Notes: generated by a model from the sequence alone, not told the origin. Numbered from the stretch's first letter, positions 18,280 through 26,536 are shown. The stretch: DNA of 60,258 bases from Mangrovicoccus ximenensis (GCF_003056725.1 NZ_QBKZ01000001.1:599841-660098), one strand, 5' to 3'. Numbers and translations: made by a program.

Positions 18280-18366
18280 AGTTTCCGGCGGTTCCTCCTC
18301 CTCCCTGAACCGCGGAAATCGGCGGCGATCCCCTCCTCCTCCCTGGGATCGCCGCCTTCTTTTTTT
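18280..18366 (+). ncRNA. CcsR / 'cuckoo'-type small RNA with two CCTCCTCCC hairpins
   Basis: Two consecutive stem-loops carry the same anti-Shine-Dalgarno loop. Hairpin 1: stem GCGGTTC (about 18288-18294) with GAACCGC (18307-18313). Hairpin 2: stem GGCGGCGATCCC (18321-18332) with GGGATCGCCGCC (18345-18356). Both loops contain CCTCCTCCTCCCT. Hairpin 2 is followed by TTCTTTTTTT and so also acts as terminator. This two-hairpin layout is that described for the cuckoo RNA family, including R. sphaeroides CcsR1-4, stress-induced RNAs affecting C1/pyruvate metabolism and glutathione-related functions. In R. sphaeroides they follow a small DUF1127 gene; none is visible here. Transcription probably starts near 18230. 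Confidence 0.8.
18321..18366 (+). terminator. Rho-independent terminator of the small RNA
   Basis: 12-bp perfect stem (18321-18332 with 18345-18356), 12-base loop, then a T-rich run 18357-18366. Among the strongest terminator-like structures in the window. Confidence 0.9.
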
Positions 18367-18386
18367 CTGCATTGCAGCATCGCCCG

Positions 18387-18699
18387 TCAGAATCCGATAT
18401 CGGATCCGTCGAAGGCATCCGTCCCGATGCCGCGCAGGGTGATCTGGTCGAGCGTCGCGAGCACGCGGATCACCGTGTCGGCGCCCGAGGCGGCAATCTC
18501 GACCTCCGCCAGGCTGCCCGCCGCGCTGCCGGAGAGGTCGATCCGGTCGAAGCCCGGCTCGTAGCCGAGGATCTCGTCGGCGCCGCCGTCCTCCGCGAAG
18601 ACGAGAACATCCGCCCCGGCGCCGCCCGAGAGGGTGTCATCGCCCGCGCCGCCCGCAAGCGTGTCATCTCCGGCGCCGCCCGCGAGGCTGTCCGCCCCG
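18387..18699 (-). pseudogene. RTX (calcium-binding nonapeptide) protein, C-terminal fragment
   Basis: Leftward frame ending at 18387: three GGAGxDxL units (SLAGGAGDDTLAGGAGDDTL, SGGAGADVLVF) followed by the typical C-terminal secretion region EILGYEPGFDRIDLSG ... DQITLRGIG...FDGSDIGF. Such proteins are exported by type I secretion and fold on binding Ca2+. Everything upstream of the repeats is missing; at about 18700 the sequence becomes the start of a DMT transporter. Confidence 0.75.
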
Positions 18700-18870
18700 G
18701 CCCGGCAGCTGCCGCGTCGCCGCGAGCAGCACCAGCCCGGCAGGCAGCGCCCGCAGCACCGCGTCGGTCAGCGGGTAGCCCGGCGGCAGCAGCTCGGTGG
18801 TGACGATGTAGGTGCTCCCCCAGACCGCCGGGGCGGAGGCGGCCAGAAGCATGTCGAGATTGCGTGCCAT
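18700..18870 (-). pseudogene. EamA/DMT transporter, N-terminal 57 residues
   Basis: ATG at 18870 opens MARNLDMLLAASAPAVWGSTYIVTTELLPPGYPLTDAVLRALPAGLVLLAATRQLP, the first two helices of a drug/metabolite transporter (EamA), with the WGSTYI motif. The sequence then switches into the RTX fragment. It is divergent from the MarR gene at 18951 and shares its operator, so the intact gene was presumably the regulated target. Confidence 0.75.
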
Positions 18871-18881
18871 CGGAGGCTCCT

Positions 18882-18934
18882 TTTTATCTTGATGTCGAGA
18901 TAAAATCGCGAAAGCTTGACGTCAAGATAAAATC
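18882..18934. promoter_or_regulatory. Paired operator for the divergent MarR gene and DMT transporter
   Basis: Two copies of a 20-base box lie in the 80-base divergent gap: CTTGATGTCGAGATAAAATC (18888-18907) and CTTGACGTCAAGATAAAATC (18915-18934), 27 bases apart and differing at two positions. Box 1 lies within a palindrome spanning 18882-18905 (TTTTATCT...AGATAAAA), and box 2 has the perfect core CTTGACGTCAAG (18915-18926). Such palindromes are what MarR dimers bind; the sites overlap the probable promoters of both genes and would give autoregulation. Confidence 0.75.
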
Positions 18935-18950
18935 CGGCTAGCTGCCGGGC

Positions 18951-19439
18951 ATGGATCAGGTGGACCGGATACTGGAGCAATGGCGCCGCGAGCGCCCGGA
19001 TCTCGACGTCGGGCCGATGGGGCTTCTGGGGCGGCTGAAGCGGCTGCATGACCGGCTGTCCGAGGAAACCGCGCAGGTCTTCAGGGCCAACGGGCTGACC
19101 GCGGCGGGGTTCGACGTGCTGGCGACGCTGCGCCGCGCGGGGCCGCCCCATGCGCTGACCCCCTCGGCGCTGATCGACTGGACGATGGTGACGTCGGGGA
19201 CGATGACCAACCGGCTCGACAAGCTCGAGGCGGCCGGGCTGATCGAGCGGCGGCCCAATCCGGCGGACGGGCGCGGCGCGCTGGTGGCGCTGACGCCGGA
19301 AGGCCTGGACCTGATCGACCGGGTGGCGAGCGCGCATGTCGCCAACCAGCACCGGATGCTCGAAGGGCTGCCGCCCGAGATGCGGGCGCGGCTCGATGCC
19401 GACCTGAAGGCCTGGCTCGGGCTCCTGGGCGGCGCCTGA
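18951..19439 (+). CDS. MarR family regulator of divergent DMT transporter
   Basis: 162 residues: LLGRLKRLHDRLSEETAQVFRANGLTAAGFDVLATLRRAG, recognition helix region PSALIDWTMVTSGTMTNRLDKLEAAGLIERRPNPADGRG, wing and C-terminal dimerisation helices. Close in pattern to alphaproteobacterial MarR regulators that control a divergent EamA transporter. It is transcribed away from the DMT stub with two operator boxes between them. The regulator looks intact, but the target gene is cut after 57 codons. Confidence 0.9.
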   Translation: MDQVDRILEQWRRERPDLDVGPMGLLGRLKRLHDRLSEETAQVFRANGLTAAGFDVLATLRRAGPPHALTPSALIDWTMVTSGTMTNRLDKLEAAGLIERRPNPADGRGALVALTPEGLDLIDRVASAHVANQHRMLEGLPPEMRARLDADLKAWLGLLGGA

Positions 19440-19557
19440 TCCGGTGGTTCGGGCTTACCGATACTAAATACTGAATTGATCGGGGCGCGCCCCGCCCGCA
19501 GACTCCCTCCCGATGGCTGGCCAAAAAAAAATTCAACAGCCGCATTGGGAGGAAAGA

Positions 19558-20208
19558 ATGGGATTTTTGTCGAAGCTCTTCGGGGGCGGCGATGACGCGC
19601 CTGCCGCCGCGTCCGCGAAACCGGCCGTGCCGACCAGCGGGGTGAAGATCCACCCGGCGGTCGACAACGGCGTGAAACCAGCCCAGCCGGGGTTTTCCGG
19701 GGGCACGCTCACCTGCAAATGCGGCTCGGACAAGGTCGAGGTCACGCTGACCGGCCAGACCGCGCACAACCATGTCTGCGGCTGCACCAAGTGCTGGAAG
19801 CCGTCGGGCGCGATCTTCAGCCAGGTCGCGGTCGTGCCGCGCGACCAGCTCAGCGTCTCCGCCCATGCCGAGAAGCTGTCGATCGTCGATCCCTCGGCGG
19901 CGATCCAGCGCTATGCCTGCACGGGCTGCGGCGTGCACATGTACGGCCGCATCGAGAACCAGGAGCATCCGTTCCACGGGCTCGATTTCGTCCATACCGA
20001 GCTCAGCCCGCAATCCGGCTGGTCGCCGGCCGAATTCGCCGCCTTCGTCTCCTCGATCATCGAGTCGGGCGTCGATCCGTCGAAGATGGACGGCATCCGC
20101 GCGCGGCTGAAGGAGCTGGGGCTCGAGCCCTATGACTGCCTCTCGCCGCCGCTGATGGACGCGATCGCCACGCACATTGCCAAGAAGAGCGGGGCCCTGC
20201 CGGCCTGA
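19558..20208 (+). CDS. gfa: S-(hydroxymethyl)glutathione synthase (glutathione-dependent formaldehyde-activating enzyme)
   Basis: 216 residues. Promotes condensation of formaldehyde with glutathione, the first step of glutathione-dependent formaldehyde oxidation. From [31 protein letters not shown] onward it is a full Gfa with zinc-binding cysteines in [12 protein letters not shown] and [14 protein letters not shown], then [10 protein letters not shown] and the conserved end [22 protein letters not shown]. The first ~27 residues ([19 protein letters not shown]) are not part of the usual enzyme and resemble the start of HlyU-type proteins. ATG 19558 follows GGAGGAAAG closely. Downstream lies a two-component cluster of the FlhSR/AfdSR type that controls formaldehyde metabolism in relatives. 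Confidence 0.9.
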   Translation: MGFLSKLFGGGDDAPAAASAKPAVPTSGVKIHPAVDNGVKPAQPGFSGGTLTCKCGSDKVEVTLTGQTAHNHVCGCTKCWKPSGAIFSQVAVVPRDQLSVSAHAEKLSIVDPSAAIQRYACTGCGVHMYGRIENQEHPFHGLDFVHTELSPQSGWSPAEFAAFVSSIIESGVDPSKMDGIRARLKELGLEPYDCLSPPLMDAIATHIAKKSGALPA

Positions 20209-20280
20209 TCGCGGCAGGCGCGGGAGAATGTTGCGTCATGCCCCTCTTTGTTGTTTGGTCGGGGGAGGGAGGAACTGAAC

Positions 20281-20994
20281 ATGAAGCATGACCGATTGAT
20301 TTCGGAGGGCAGGCCCGTGCGGTCTGTCCTCGTTATCGACGACCATCCGCTCTATGCCTATGCGCTGACCACCGCGCTGACGCAGGTCTTCGAGGGCTGC
20401 AAGGTGGAGACCGCCACGACGCTGAAGGACGGGCTGAAGGCGGCCGGGACCGGCGCCGGGCCCGATCTGGTGATGCTGGACCTGCGGCTGCCGGATGTCT
20501 CGGGCCTGTCGGGGCTGATCCGGCTGCGCGAGCGGCTGCCGGAAACGCCGGTGCTGATCATCTCGGCCCAGACCTCGGCCGACGTGGTGCAGTCGCTGAT
20601 GGACATGGGTGCCGCGGGCTTCGTGCCGAAGGACCTGCCGCTGCCCGAGATCGAGGCGGCGCTGTCGGAGGTCCAGCAGGGTCGGCGCTACCTGCCGGTC
20701 GAGTACCAGAACGCCTTCCGCCGCCGCGCCGCGCCGCCGACGGATCTGGAGAACATCAGCCGCAAGATCGCCGAGCTGTCGCCGCAGCAGATGCGCATCA
20801 TGAAGCTGATCTGCGCGGGCAAGGCCAACAAGCAGATCGCCTATGAACTGTCGCTGGCCGAGGCCACGGTGAAGGCGCATGTCACCGCGCTCTTGCGCCG
20901 TCTCGGGGTGCAGAACCGCACCCAGGCGGCGGTGATGATGGAAAGCGTCAGCCTCGAGGACGAGACCGGGGAGACGCTGAGGGCGCGTGGATAG
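20281..20994 (+). CDS. NarL/FixJ-type response regulator (FlhR/AfdR-like)
   Basis: 237 residues: receiver with acidic pair Asp20/Asp21 (VLVIDDHP), phospho-acceptor Asp66 in VMLDLRLPDV, and conserved Lys in PKDLP; then a LuxR helix-turn-helix (SPQQMRIMKLICAGKANKQIAYELSLAEATVKAHVTALLRRLGVQNRTQA). ATG 20281 is chosen because GGAGGGAGGA lies just upstream; the frame is open to 20248. It is followed after 3 bases by a FIST sensor gene and then a hybrid histidine kinase, which is likely its partner. In Paracoccus and Rhodobacter such regulators (FlhR, AfdR, recalled from memory) control formaldehyde genes, and gfa lies just upstream here. Confidence 0.85.
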   Translation: MKHDRLISEGRPVRSVLVIDDHPLYAYALTTALTQVFEGCKVETATTLKDGLKAAGTGAGPDLVMLDLRLPDVSGLSGLIRLRERLPETPVLIISAQTSADVVQSLMDMGAAGFVPKDLPLPEIEAALSEVQQGRRYLPVEYQNAFRRRAAPPTDLENISRKIAELSPQQMRIMKLICAGKANKQIAYELSLAEATVKAHVTALLRRLGVQNRTQAAVMMESVSLEDETGETLRARG

Positions 20995-20997
20995 CCG

Positions 20998-22176
20998 ATG
21001 GGCAACCTGATCGCCGATCCCGTCGCGCGGCCCCGGGGGGCCGCGCCCGTTGCCGTTGCCGTGTCGCGCGACCCCGATCCCGGCCGGGCCGTGGCCGATC
21101 TGGCGCGCCAGCTTGCCGGAACCGACATCTGCTTTCTTCTGGTCTTCGCTCCGGCGGCGCTCGACCGGGACGCGCTGGCCGAGGCGCTGAACGGCGCCTT
21201 TGCCGGTCTGCCGGTCTTCGGCTGCACCTCCGCGGGGCAGATCACGCCCGAGGGCTACGAGACCGCCGCGCTCCTGGCCATCGCCTTCCCGAAGGCGCAT
21301 TTCCGCTGCGCGTCCCTGCTGATCTCGCCCTTGAAGCCGCTGGCGATCAGCCGGATTTCCCGCGACCTGCGCCGCCTGGCCTCGCGCTTTCCGCGCACCG
21401 CCAACTGGAACCGGCTGGCTCTGACCTTTGCCGACGGGCTGTCGAAGCAGGAGGACATGCTGGTCGCCACCATGGTCACCACGCTCGAGGATCTGCCCTG
21501 CTTCGGCGGCTCGGCAGCCGATGACCACGAGTTCTCGGAAACCTTCGTGCTGCATGGCGGGCGGTTCCTGACCGATGCCGCCGTCGTGCTCTTGATCGAG
21601 ACCGACATGGAATTCGCGGGGCTCGGCTTCGACCATTTCCTGCCCTCCGACCAGCACATGGTCGTCACCCGCGCCATCCCCGAAGAGCGGATCGTCGAGG
21701 AGCTGAACGGCGCGCCCGCCGCCGAGGAATATGCCCGGCAGCTCGGCCTGTCTGTGGACGAGCTGACCCCCAAGGTCTTCGCCGAGAACCCGGTGCTGGT
21801 GCGCAACAACGCCATGTACCACGTGCGCGGCATCCAGCAGGCGCTGCCCGACGGGTCGCTGTCGTTCCTGTCGGCGATCGAGGACGGCATCCTGCTGACG
21901 CTGGGCGAGGGGCAGGACCTGATCGCCAAGCTGCGCGCCGGGCTCGATGTCGCCGACACCAGGGGCAGGCGGCCCGATTTCATCCTTGGCTTCGACTGCT
22001 ACCTGCGCAAGCTGGAGCTCGGCCAGAAATCCCTCACCGGCGCGGCCTCGCGGCTGCTCAAGGAACATCGTGTCATCGGCTTCAACACCTATGGCGAACA
22101 GCATTGCGGCGTCCACGTGAACCAGACCTTCGTCGGCGTCGCCTTTTTCGGACCGTCATGGACCACCCTTCTCTGA
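20998..22176 (+). CDS. FIST-domain sensor protein (FIST_N + FIST_C, NosP-like arrangement)
   Basis: 392 residues covering both FIST halves: FIST_N about 40-230 (VFGCTSAGQITPEGYE, LTFADGLSKQEDMLVATM, CFGGSAADD) and FIST_C about 240-390 (NGAPAAEEYARQLGLSVDEL, FDCYLRKLELGQ, VIGFNTYGEQHCGVHVNQTFVGVAFFG). FIST domains are ligand sensors; NosP members bind haem and NO and act on the neighbouring hybrid kinase NahK. Whether this one binds haem cannot be read from the sequence. No membrane segment. Translationally coupled: it starts 3 bases after the response regulator, and its last 19 bases overlap the kinase gene. Confidence 0.9.
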   Translation: MGNLIADPVARPRGAAPVAVAVSRDPDPGRAVADLARQLAGTDICFLLVFAPAALDRDALAEALNGAFAGLPVFGCTSAGQITPEGYETAALLAIAFPKAHFRCASLLISPLKPLAISRISRDLRRLASRFPRTANWNRLALTFADGLSKQEDMLVATMVTTLEDLPCFGGSAADDHEFSETFVLHGGRFLTDAAVVLLIETDMEFAGLGFDHFLPSDQHMVVTRAIPEERIVEELNGAPAAEEYARQLGLSVDELTPKVFAENPVLVRNNAMYHVRGIQQALPDGSLSFLSAIEDGILLTLGEGQDLIAKLRAGLDVADTRGRRPDFILGFDCYLRKLELGQKSLTGAASRLLKEHRVIGFNTYGEQHCGVHVNQTFVGVAFFGPSWTTLL

Positions 22177-24410
22177 TCAATCCCCAGGACCCGCCCGAGC
22201 TGCAGGTGGAAAAGCAGGCGCGCATCATCGACGCGCTGCTGCGCCGGACCGAGCGGCAGCACACGGTCGGACAGTCGGCCTATGCCGCCTTCCAGTCCGC
22301 GGTGACGCTGCAGGAACAGGTCTGGGCCAAGACCCGCGACCTGGAACGCGCCTCGACCGAGCTCGAGCAGCTGCGCTTCGACCGCGAGAAGAGCCGCAAG
22401 ACCCTGACCGAGGCGCTGTCGGTGATGGAGGGGGGCTTCGCGCTCTTCACCGACGGGCAGCTCGACATCTGCAACGACCTGTTCGAGACGCTGCTGCCCG
22501 ACGTGTCCCACCGCATCCGCGCCGGGCTGACCGTGGCCGAGTATTTCGACGCGCTGCGCGGCTCGGGCCATGTGCTGAACCATGACGGCCGCACCCGCGA
22601 GGCGCTGGCGCGGGCCCGCGACATGCCGCGCGGCCAGACCGTCAACACCTTCGTCGTCGGGCTGATCGGCGACCGCTGGTACCAGTTCTCGCTGCAGCGC
22701 ACCTCGAGCGACAACCAGATCATCCTGCAGACCGACATCTCCGACATCGTGCGGCGAGCGCGGCGCGAGAAGGACCACCTGATCGACATGCACGCCCATT
22801 ACATGCAGGCGGCCTTCGATCACATGTCCTCGGGGCTCGGCACCTTCTCCCGCGAGGGGGCGCTGCTGATCCACAACGACCGGTTCCGCGACCTCCTCGG
22901 CCTGCCGGTGCGGCTGGTGCAGTCGGGGACCTGCTTTGCCGAGATCCTCGATTTCATCCGCACCAGCTACGACATCCATGTCGAGGACCTGCTGGATTTC
23001 TCCAATTGGCGGCAGGTGCTGCGCGACGAGGGGCGCATCCGCAAGCGGCTGCGCCATCCCTCGGGGCGGGTGCTGGGCCTGCATGTCCACCAGCTGCCCG
23101 ACCGCGGCTTCCTCGCCGACATTGCCGACATCACGCTGGAGGTGCAGGCGACCGAGCTGCTGGAGCGCCGCGTCGAGGAACGCACCGCCGAGCTGACCGC
23201 CGCGCATCAGGCGCTGCTGGAGCAGCACGAGCACCAGGCCAAGGTGAAGGAAGAGCTGAAGCATGCCAAGGAGCTGGCCGAAGAGGCGGTGACCTCGAAG
23301 ACCCGGTTCCTCGCGGCCGCCTCGCATGACCTGCTGCAGCCCGCCAATGCCGCCAAGCTGCTTCTGTCCTCGCTGGCCGAGAAGGCCCGCGACAGCGAGC
23401 TGATCGGAATGGTGGAGCGGCTGCAGGGCTCCTTCGCCTCGATGGAGTCGCTGCTGCAGGCGATCCTCGACATTTCGCGGCTCGACAGCACCGGCGCGGA
23501 TCTGAACGCCTCGCCGGTCTGTCTCGGCCCGCTGATGTCTTCGGTGGTCGAGGACCAGCTGCCGCTCGCCGCGCAGAAACGGGTGAAGCTCTCGGTCGTG
23601 CCCAGCTCCGCCTGGGTGATGAGCGACCAGCGCTACCTGTTGCGCTCGATCCAGAACCTCGTGGTCAACGCGATCCAGTACACCGCCGAGGGCCGGGTGC
23701 TGCTCGGCTGCCGCCAGCGCGGCGGCGAGACCGTGCTCGAGGTTTGGGACACCGGCATGGGGATCAGCCCCGAGGACCAACAGAAGATTTTCGAGGAATT
23801 CACTCGCGCGGGCGGGGCGAAGGCGGGGCCCGGCATGGGGCTGGGGCTTTCCATCGTCGACCGCACTTGCCGCCTGCTCGGCCACCGGCTGTCGGTACGC
23901 TCGACACCGGGCGTCGGCTCGGTCTTCTCCATCGCCCTGCCGCGCATCGATGCCCCGCGCGAGACGCAGCCAGCGCCGATGGCCTGCCCGGACCTGCCGG
24001 GCGAGGAACTCGACCTGCTGGTGCTGGTGATCGAGAACGATCCCGACCTGCTCTTCGCCACGGTGCAGGTTCTGGAAAGCTGGGGCGCCTCGGTCTTCGG
24101 CACCTGCTCGGCCGAGGAAGCGCTGGCGGTCACGGCCGATATCGGCATTCCGCCGGATCTGATCCTGGCGGATTACCATCTGGATGACGGGGCGACGGGC
24201 GTCGACGCGATCTCTGCCGTGCGCCGCGCGACGGGGGCGTCGATCCCGGCGATCATGGTCACCGCCGACCGCTCGACCGAGCTTCTCTGGACAGCCCGCT
24301 CGATGGGGGCGGAGGTGCTGACGAAGCCCGTGGACCTGCACAAGCTGCGCCGCCGCATCGCCGCCGCGATGCGCGGGCGCGACGTCTTTTCCGCGATGAC
24401 CGCCTCCTGA
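22158..24410 (+). CDS. Hybrid sensor histidine kinase (FlhS/AfdS/NahK-like)
   Basis: 750 residues, cytoplasmic (no membrane helix). N-terminal coiled coil (LERASTELEQLRFDREKSRK), two PAS-type domains with EGGFALFTDGQLDICND and SGLGTFSREGALLIHND, a second coiled coil (ERTAELTAAHQALLEQHEHQ), HisKA with FLAAASHDLLQP (His about 392), HATPase (NLVVNAIQYT, DTGMGISPEDQQKIFEEF, GMGLGLSIV) and a C-terminal receiver (Asp about 671 in LILADYHLDDG, Lys in LTKPVD). This layout is that of NosP-associated NahK kinases and of FlhS. ATG 22158 lies inside the end of the FIST gene. Expected partners are the FIST protein and the response regulator encoded upstream. Confidence 0.9.
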   Translation: MDHPSLINPQDPPELQVEKQARIIDALLRRTERQHTVGQSAYAAFQSAVTLQEQVWAKTRDLERASTELEQLRFDREKSRKTLTEALSVMEGGFALFTDGQLDICNDLFETLLPDVSHRIRAGLTVAEYFDALRGSGHVLNHDGRTREALARARDMPRGQTVNTFVVGLIGDRWYQFSLQRTSSDNQIILQTDISDIVRRARREKDHLIDMHAHYMQAAFDHMSSGLGTFSREGALLIHNDRFRDLLGLPVRLVQSGTCFAEILDFIRTSYDIHVEDLLDFSNWRQVLRDEGRIRKRLRHPSGRVLGLHVHQLPDRGFLADIADITLEVQATELLERRVEERTAELTAAHQALLEQHEHQAKVKEELKHAKELAEEAVTSKTRFLAAASHDLLQPANAAKLLLSSLAEKARDSELIGMVERLQGSFASMESLLQAILDISRLDSTGADLNASPVCLGPLMSSVVEDQLPLAAQKRVKLSVVPSSAWVMSDQRYLLRSIQNLVVNAIQYTAEGRVLLGCRQRGGETVLEVWDTGMGISPEDQQKIFEEFTRAGGAKAGPGMGLGLSIVDRTCRLLGHRLSVRSTPGVGSVFSIALPRIDAPRETQPAPMACPDLPGEELDLLVLVIENDPDLLFATVQVLESWGASVFGTCSAEEALAVTADIGIPPDLILADYHLDDGATGVDAISAVRRATGASIPAIMVTADRSTELLWTARSMGAEVLTKPVDLHKLRRRIAAAMRGRDVFSAMTAS

Positions 24411-24442
24411 GGCGCATCGCGGCTGACTTGAGGGAGGAACCG

Positions 24443-25108
24443 ATGAAAACTGGCCTGAAGGCTGCGGCACTGGCCGCTGCGCTGGCGCTGGGCGCGCCCT
24501 TCGCGGCAGCCGCCGCCGAGACCGCCGCGCCCTATGCGCTGATGTTCCGCGAGGGCACGCTGGATGCCGTCGCCCATGACAGGGTGCTGACCTACAGCCG
24601 CAAGGTCGAGCTGCCCGCGGATGCGGAATTCGCGGCGCGCAGCAGCGGCGCGCTGCGCCTTGCCTTCGCGGAGGAGGCGGAGGACGAGGTGCGGCTGGGC
24701 TTCGGTCCCGACCAGCAGAGCACCCATGTGGTCGGCGCCTTTCCGGCAAGCGTCGGCAACCCGCTGGCGATGTACCACATGGAGACGGTCACCCGCGACA
24801 TGGCGCGGCTCACCGGCGGCAGCCAGTTCTACATCCGCAACCGCATGAAGGACGCGCTGACCCGTCCGGCAAGCGTCGAACAGCTCGAACTGGACGGCGC
24901 GGCGGCGCAGGAGGTGGTGTTCCGTCCCTTCGAGGGCGATCCGAATGCCGCCAAGATGGGCGGCTTCGGCGCGCTGGAAATCCGCGCGGTGATGAGCGAG
25001 GCGGTGCCCGGCTGGTACCGCAGCCTCTCGGCCGTGGCGCCGGACGGCAAGGGCGGGGTGCTCTACAGCTCGGAAATCGTCTTCGACGGACGGGAGGCCG
25101 GGCAATGA
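24443..25108 (+). CDS. Conserved secreted protein of unknown function, C1 cluster
   Basis: 221 residues. A clear signal peptide (MKTGLKAAALAAALALGAPFAAAAAE) and a periplasmic domain with REGTLDAVAHDRVLTYSRKVE, EDEVRLGFGPDQQS, FPASVGNPLAMYHMETVTRDM, FYIRNRMKDAL and NAAKMGGFGALEIRAVMSEAVPGWYRSL. No cysteines or haem motif. It begins 32 bases after the hybrid kinase with AGGGAGGA in front, and its stop overlaps the next gene by ATGA, so it is in the same transcription unit. Family not recognised; position suggests a role in the C1/formaldehyde response or in electron transfer. Confidence 0.75.
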   Translation: MKTGLKAAALAAALALGAPFAAAAAETAAPYALMFREGTLDAVAHDRVLTYSRKVELPADAEFAARSSGALRLAFAEEAEDEVRLGFGPDQQSTHVVGAFPASVGNPLAMYHMETVTRDMARLTGGSQFYIRNRMKDALTRPASVEQLELDGAAAQEVVFRPFEGDPNAAKMGGFGALEIRAVMSEAVPGWYRSLSAVAPDGKGGVLYSSEIVFDGREAGQ

Positions 25109-25449
25109 GGCTGCTGCTCGCGGCGGGCCTGCTGGCCGGGAGCGCGGCGGCCGCCCAGGGGATCGACGAGCGGTTCAACGATTATCCGACTTCGGCGCGG
25201 GCCGATTACGTCTTCGGCTGCATGGCGGTGAACGGGCAGGGGCGCGACGTGCTGGAGCGCTGTTCCTGTTCGGTCGACCAGATCGCCGCGGTGCTGCCCT
25301 ACGAGAAATACGTCGAGGCCGAGACAGTGCTGTCGCTGCGCCAGGTCGGCGGCGAGCGGATGGCGATCTTCCGCTCCTCGCCCTCTGCCGAAGCGCTGGT
25401 GGCCGACCTGCGCCGCGCGCAGGCCGAGGCGGAGATCCTCTGCTTCTGA
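25105..25449 (+). CDS. Small secreted Cys-containing protein of unknown function
   Basis: 114 residues with a signal peptide (MRLLLAAGLLAGSAAAAQG) and a helical-looking domain: DERFNDYPTSARADYVFGCMAV, RDVLERCSCSVDQIAAVLPYEKYVEAETVLSLRQVGGERM, AEAEILCF. Four cysteines (one early, CSC in the middle, one next to the C-terminus) could form two disulfides in the periplasm; there is no CxxCH. The start overlaps the previous stop (ATGA), so the pair is co-translated. Not recognised; probably a partner of the protein encoded upstream. Confidence 0.7.
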   Translation: MRLLLAAGLLAGSAAAAQGIDERFNDYPTSARADYVFGCMAVNGQGRDVLERCSCSVDQIAAVLPYEKYVEAETVLSLRQVGGERMAIFRSSPSAEALVADLRRAQAEAEILCF

Positions 25450-25617
25450 CCGTCCCGGGGCGCCGCAACCCGGAGTCGGCGGCAGGGCCCCGGATCGACC
25501 TTGCGGGACTGCGCTTCGGCAGCTCCTGCCGGACGGCGCAGCCTTCGGGAAACGTGCGGTGACGGTCGCAGATGGCGGTCTTGCGCTGTCGGCGCCATGC
25601 CGGTCGCTGCCGGCCGA

Positions 25618-26536
25618 TGCCGCGCTCGAACCGCGCCGCCTTGCCCGGCCCGATCTGCGGCATGGCGATGGCATGGAAGCCGTGATCGGTCTGGAACCGC
25701 CCGGAATGGCAAGCGCTGCAGCCCGCGCGCCCCTCGAACAGCTGCCGCCCCGCCTCGGCTTCGGGCGGAAGCGGCGCGCCCGCGAGGAAACGGTCATAGG
25801 GGCTGTCATCGGCCCGCCATTCGACCGCGATGAAAGCGCCGAGCGCATTGGCGATATCGGTGAAGCGCGGCGGATCGGCGCCGATCTCGGCAAACCGGCT
25901 GCGGTAGTCCGGGATCCCCGCGACCCGCGCGGTGATCCGCGCCCAGGCGCCGTCCGGGCCGGTCAGCAGCCCCTGGCGCACCGCGGTCGAGACCTCGTTC
26001 TCGCCGTAATGCCCGGCCATCTCGTCGGGGCTGAGCACCGGGAACATGGTCTGCGCCGCAAGAACGCCGTCGAAGCCCGCGACCATCTCCGCGCCCAGCG
26101 GCGTGCGGATTCCGCCGGGCTGCGCCGGGTCCGCCTCCAGCCGCCCGTCATGGAACATCACCCGGAATTCGGGGTAGCCCAGATTGAACAGCGCGGTGGC
26201 ATTCCGCGGCACGCGCTGCTCGGGCAGGTTCTCGGGGTCCGGATGCCGCTCCGGCCCCAGCCCCGCGCCGCCATCGCCCAGCCCGAGGCTCACCCCGTCC
26301 GAGGTGCCGAAGCGCGGATGGTGGCAGGTGGCGCAGGCCACCTCGCGGTTGCCGGACAGGACCGGGTCATAGAACAGCAGCTGCCCCAGCGCGGCCTCCG
26401 CCGGATCGAACCCCGGGAACTCCCCTGCCCCGGCAGGCAGGGCGAGGAGCAGCGCCGCCAGGACCGCGGCGCCCCGGGCCTGACCCGGGGCCTCCCGGAG
26501 CCAGCGCCCCGATGTCAGACGAAGCGGTTCACCCAA
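25618..26536 (-). pseudogene. Di-haem cytochrome c peroxidase / MauG-like protein, truncated
   Basis: Signal peptide (AAVLAALLLALPAGAGE), then FDPAEAALGQLLFYDPVLSGNREVACATCHHPRFGTSDG (first CxxCH), RNATALFNLG, MFHDGRLE, ALGAFIAVEWRADDSPYDRFLAG and GRQLFEGRAGCSACHSG (second CxxCH). These are the two haem domains of the bacterial peroxidase/MauG family. At about 25618, after GPGKAARFERG, homology ends, roughly 100 residues before the expected C-terminus. ATG 26536 overlaps the end of xylA by 22 bases; a later start is possible. It is read in the same direction as xylA. Confidence 0.75.

Noticed and set aside
20236..22116. 626-codon leftward open frame opposite regulator and FIST genes
   Set aside because: Antisense shadow: composition rich in Gly, Gln, Arg, His, no motif, and the forward genes are well conserved.
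22089..24749. 886-codon leftward open frame opposite the hybrid kinase
   Set aside because: Antisense shadow of a conserved kinase.
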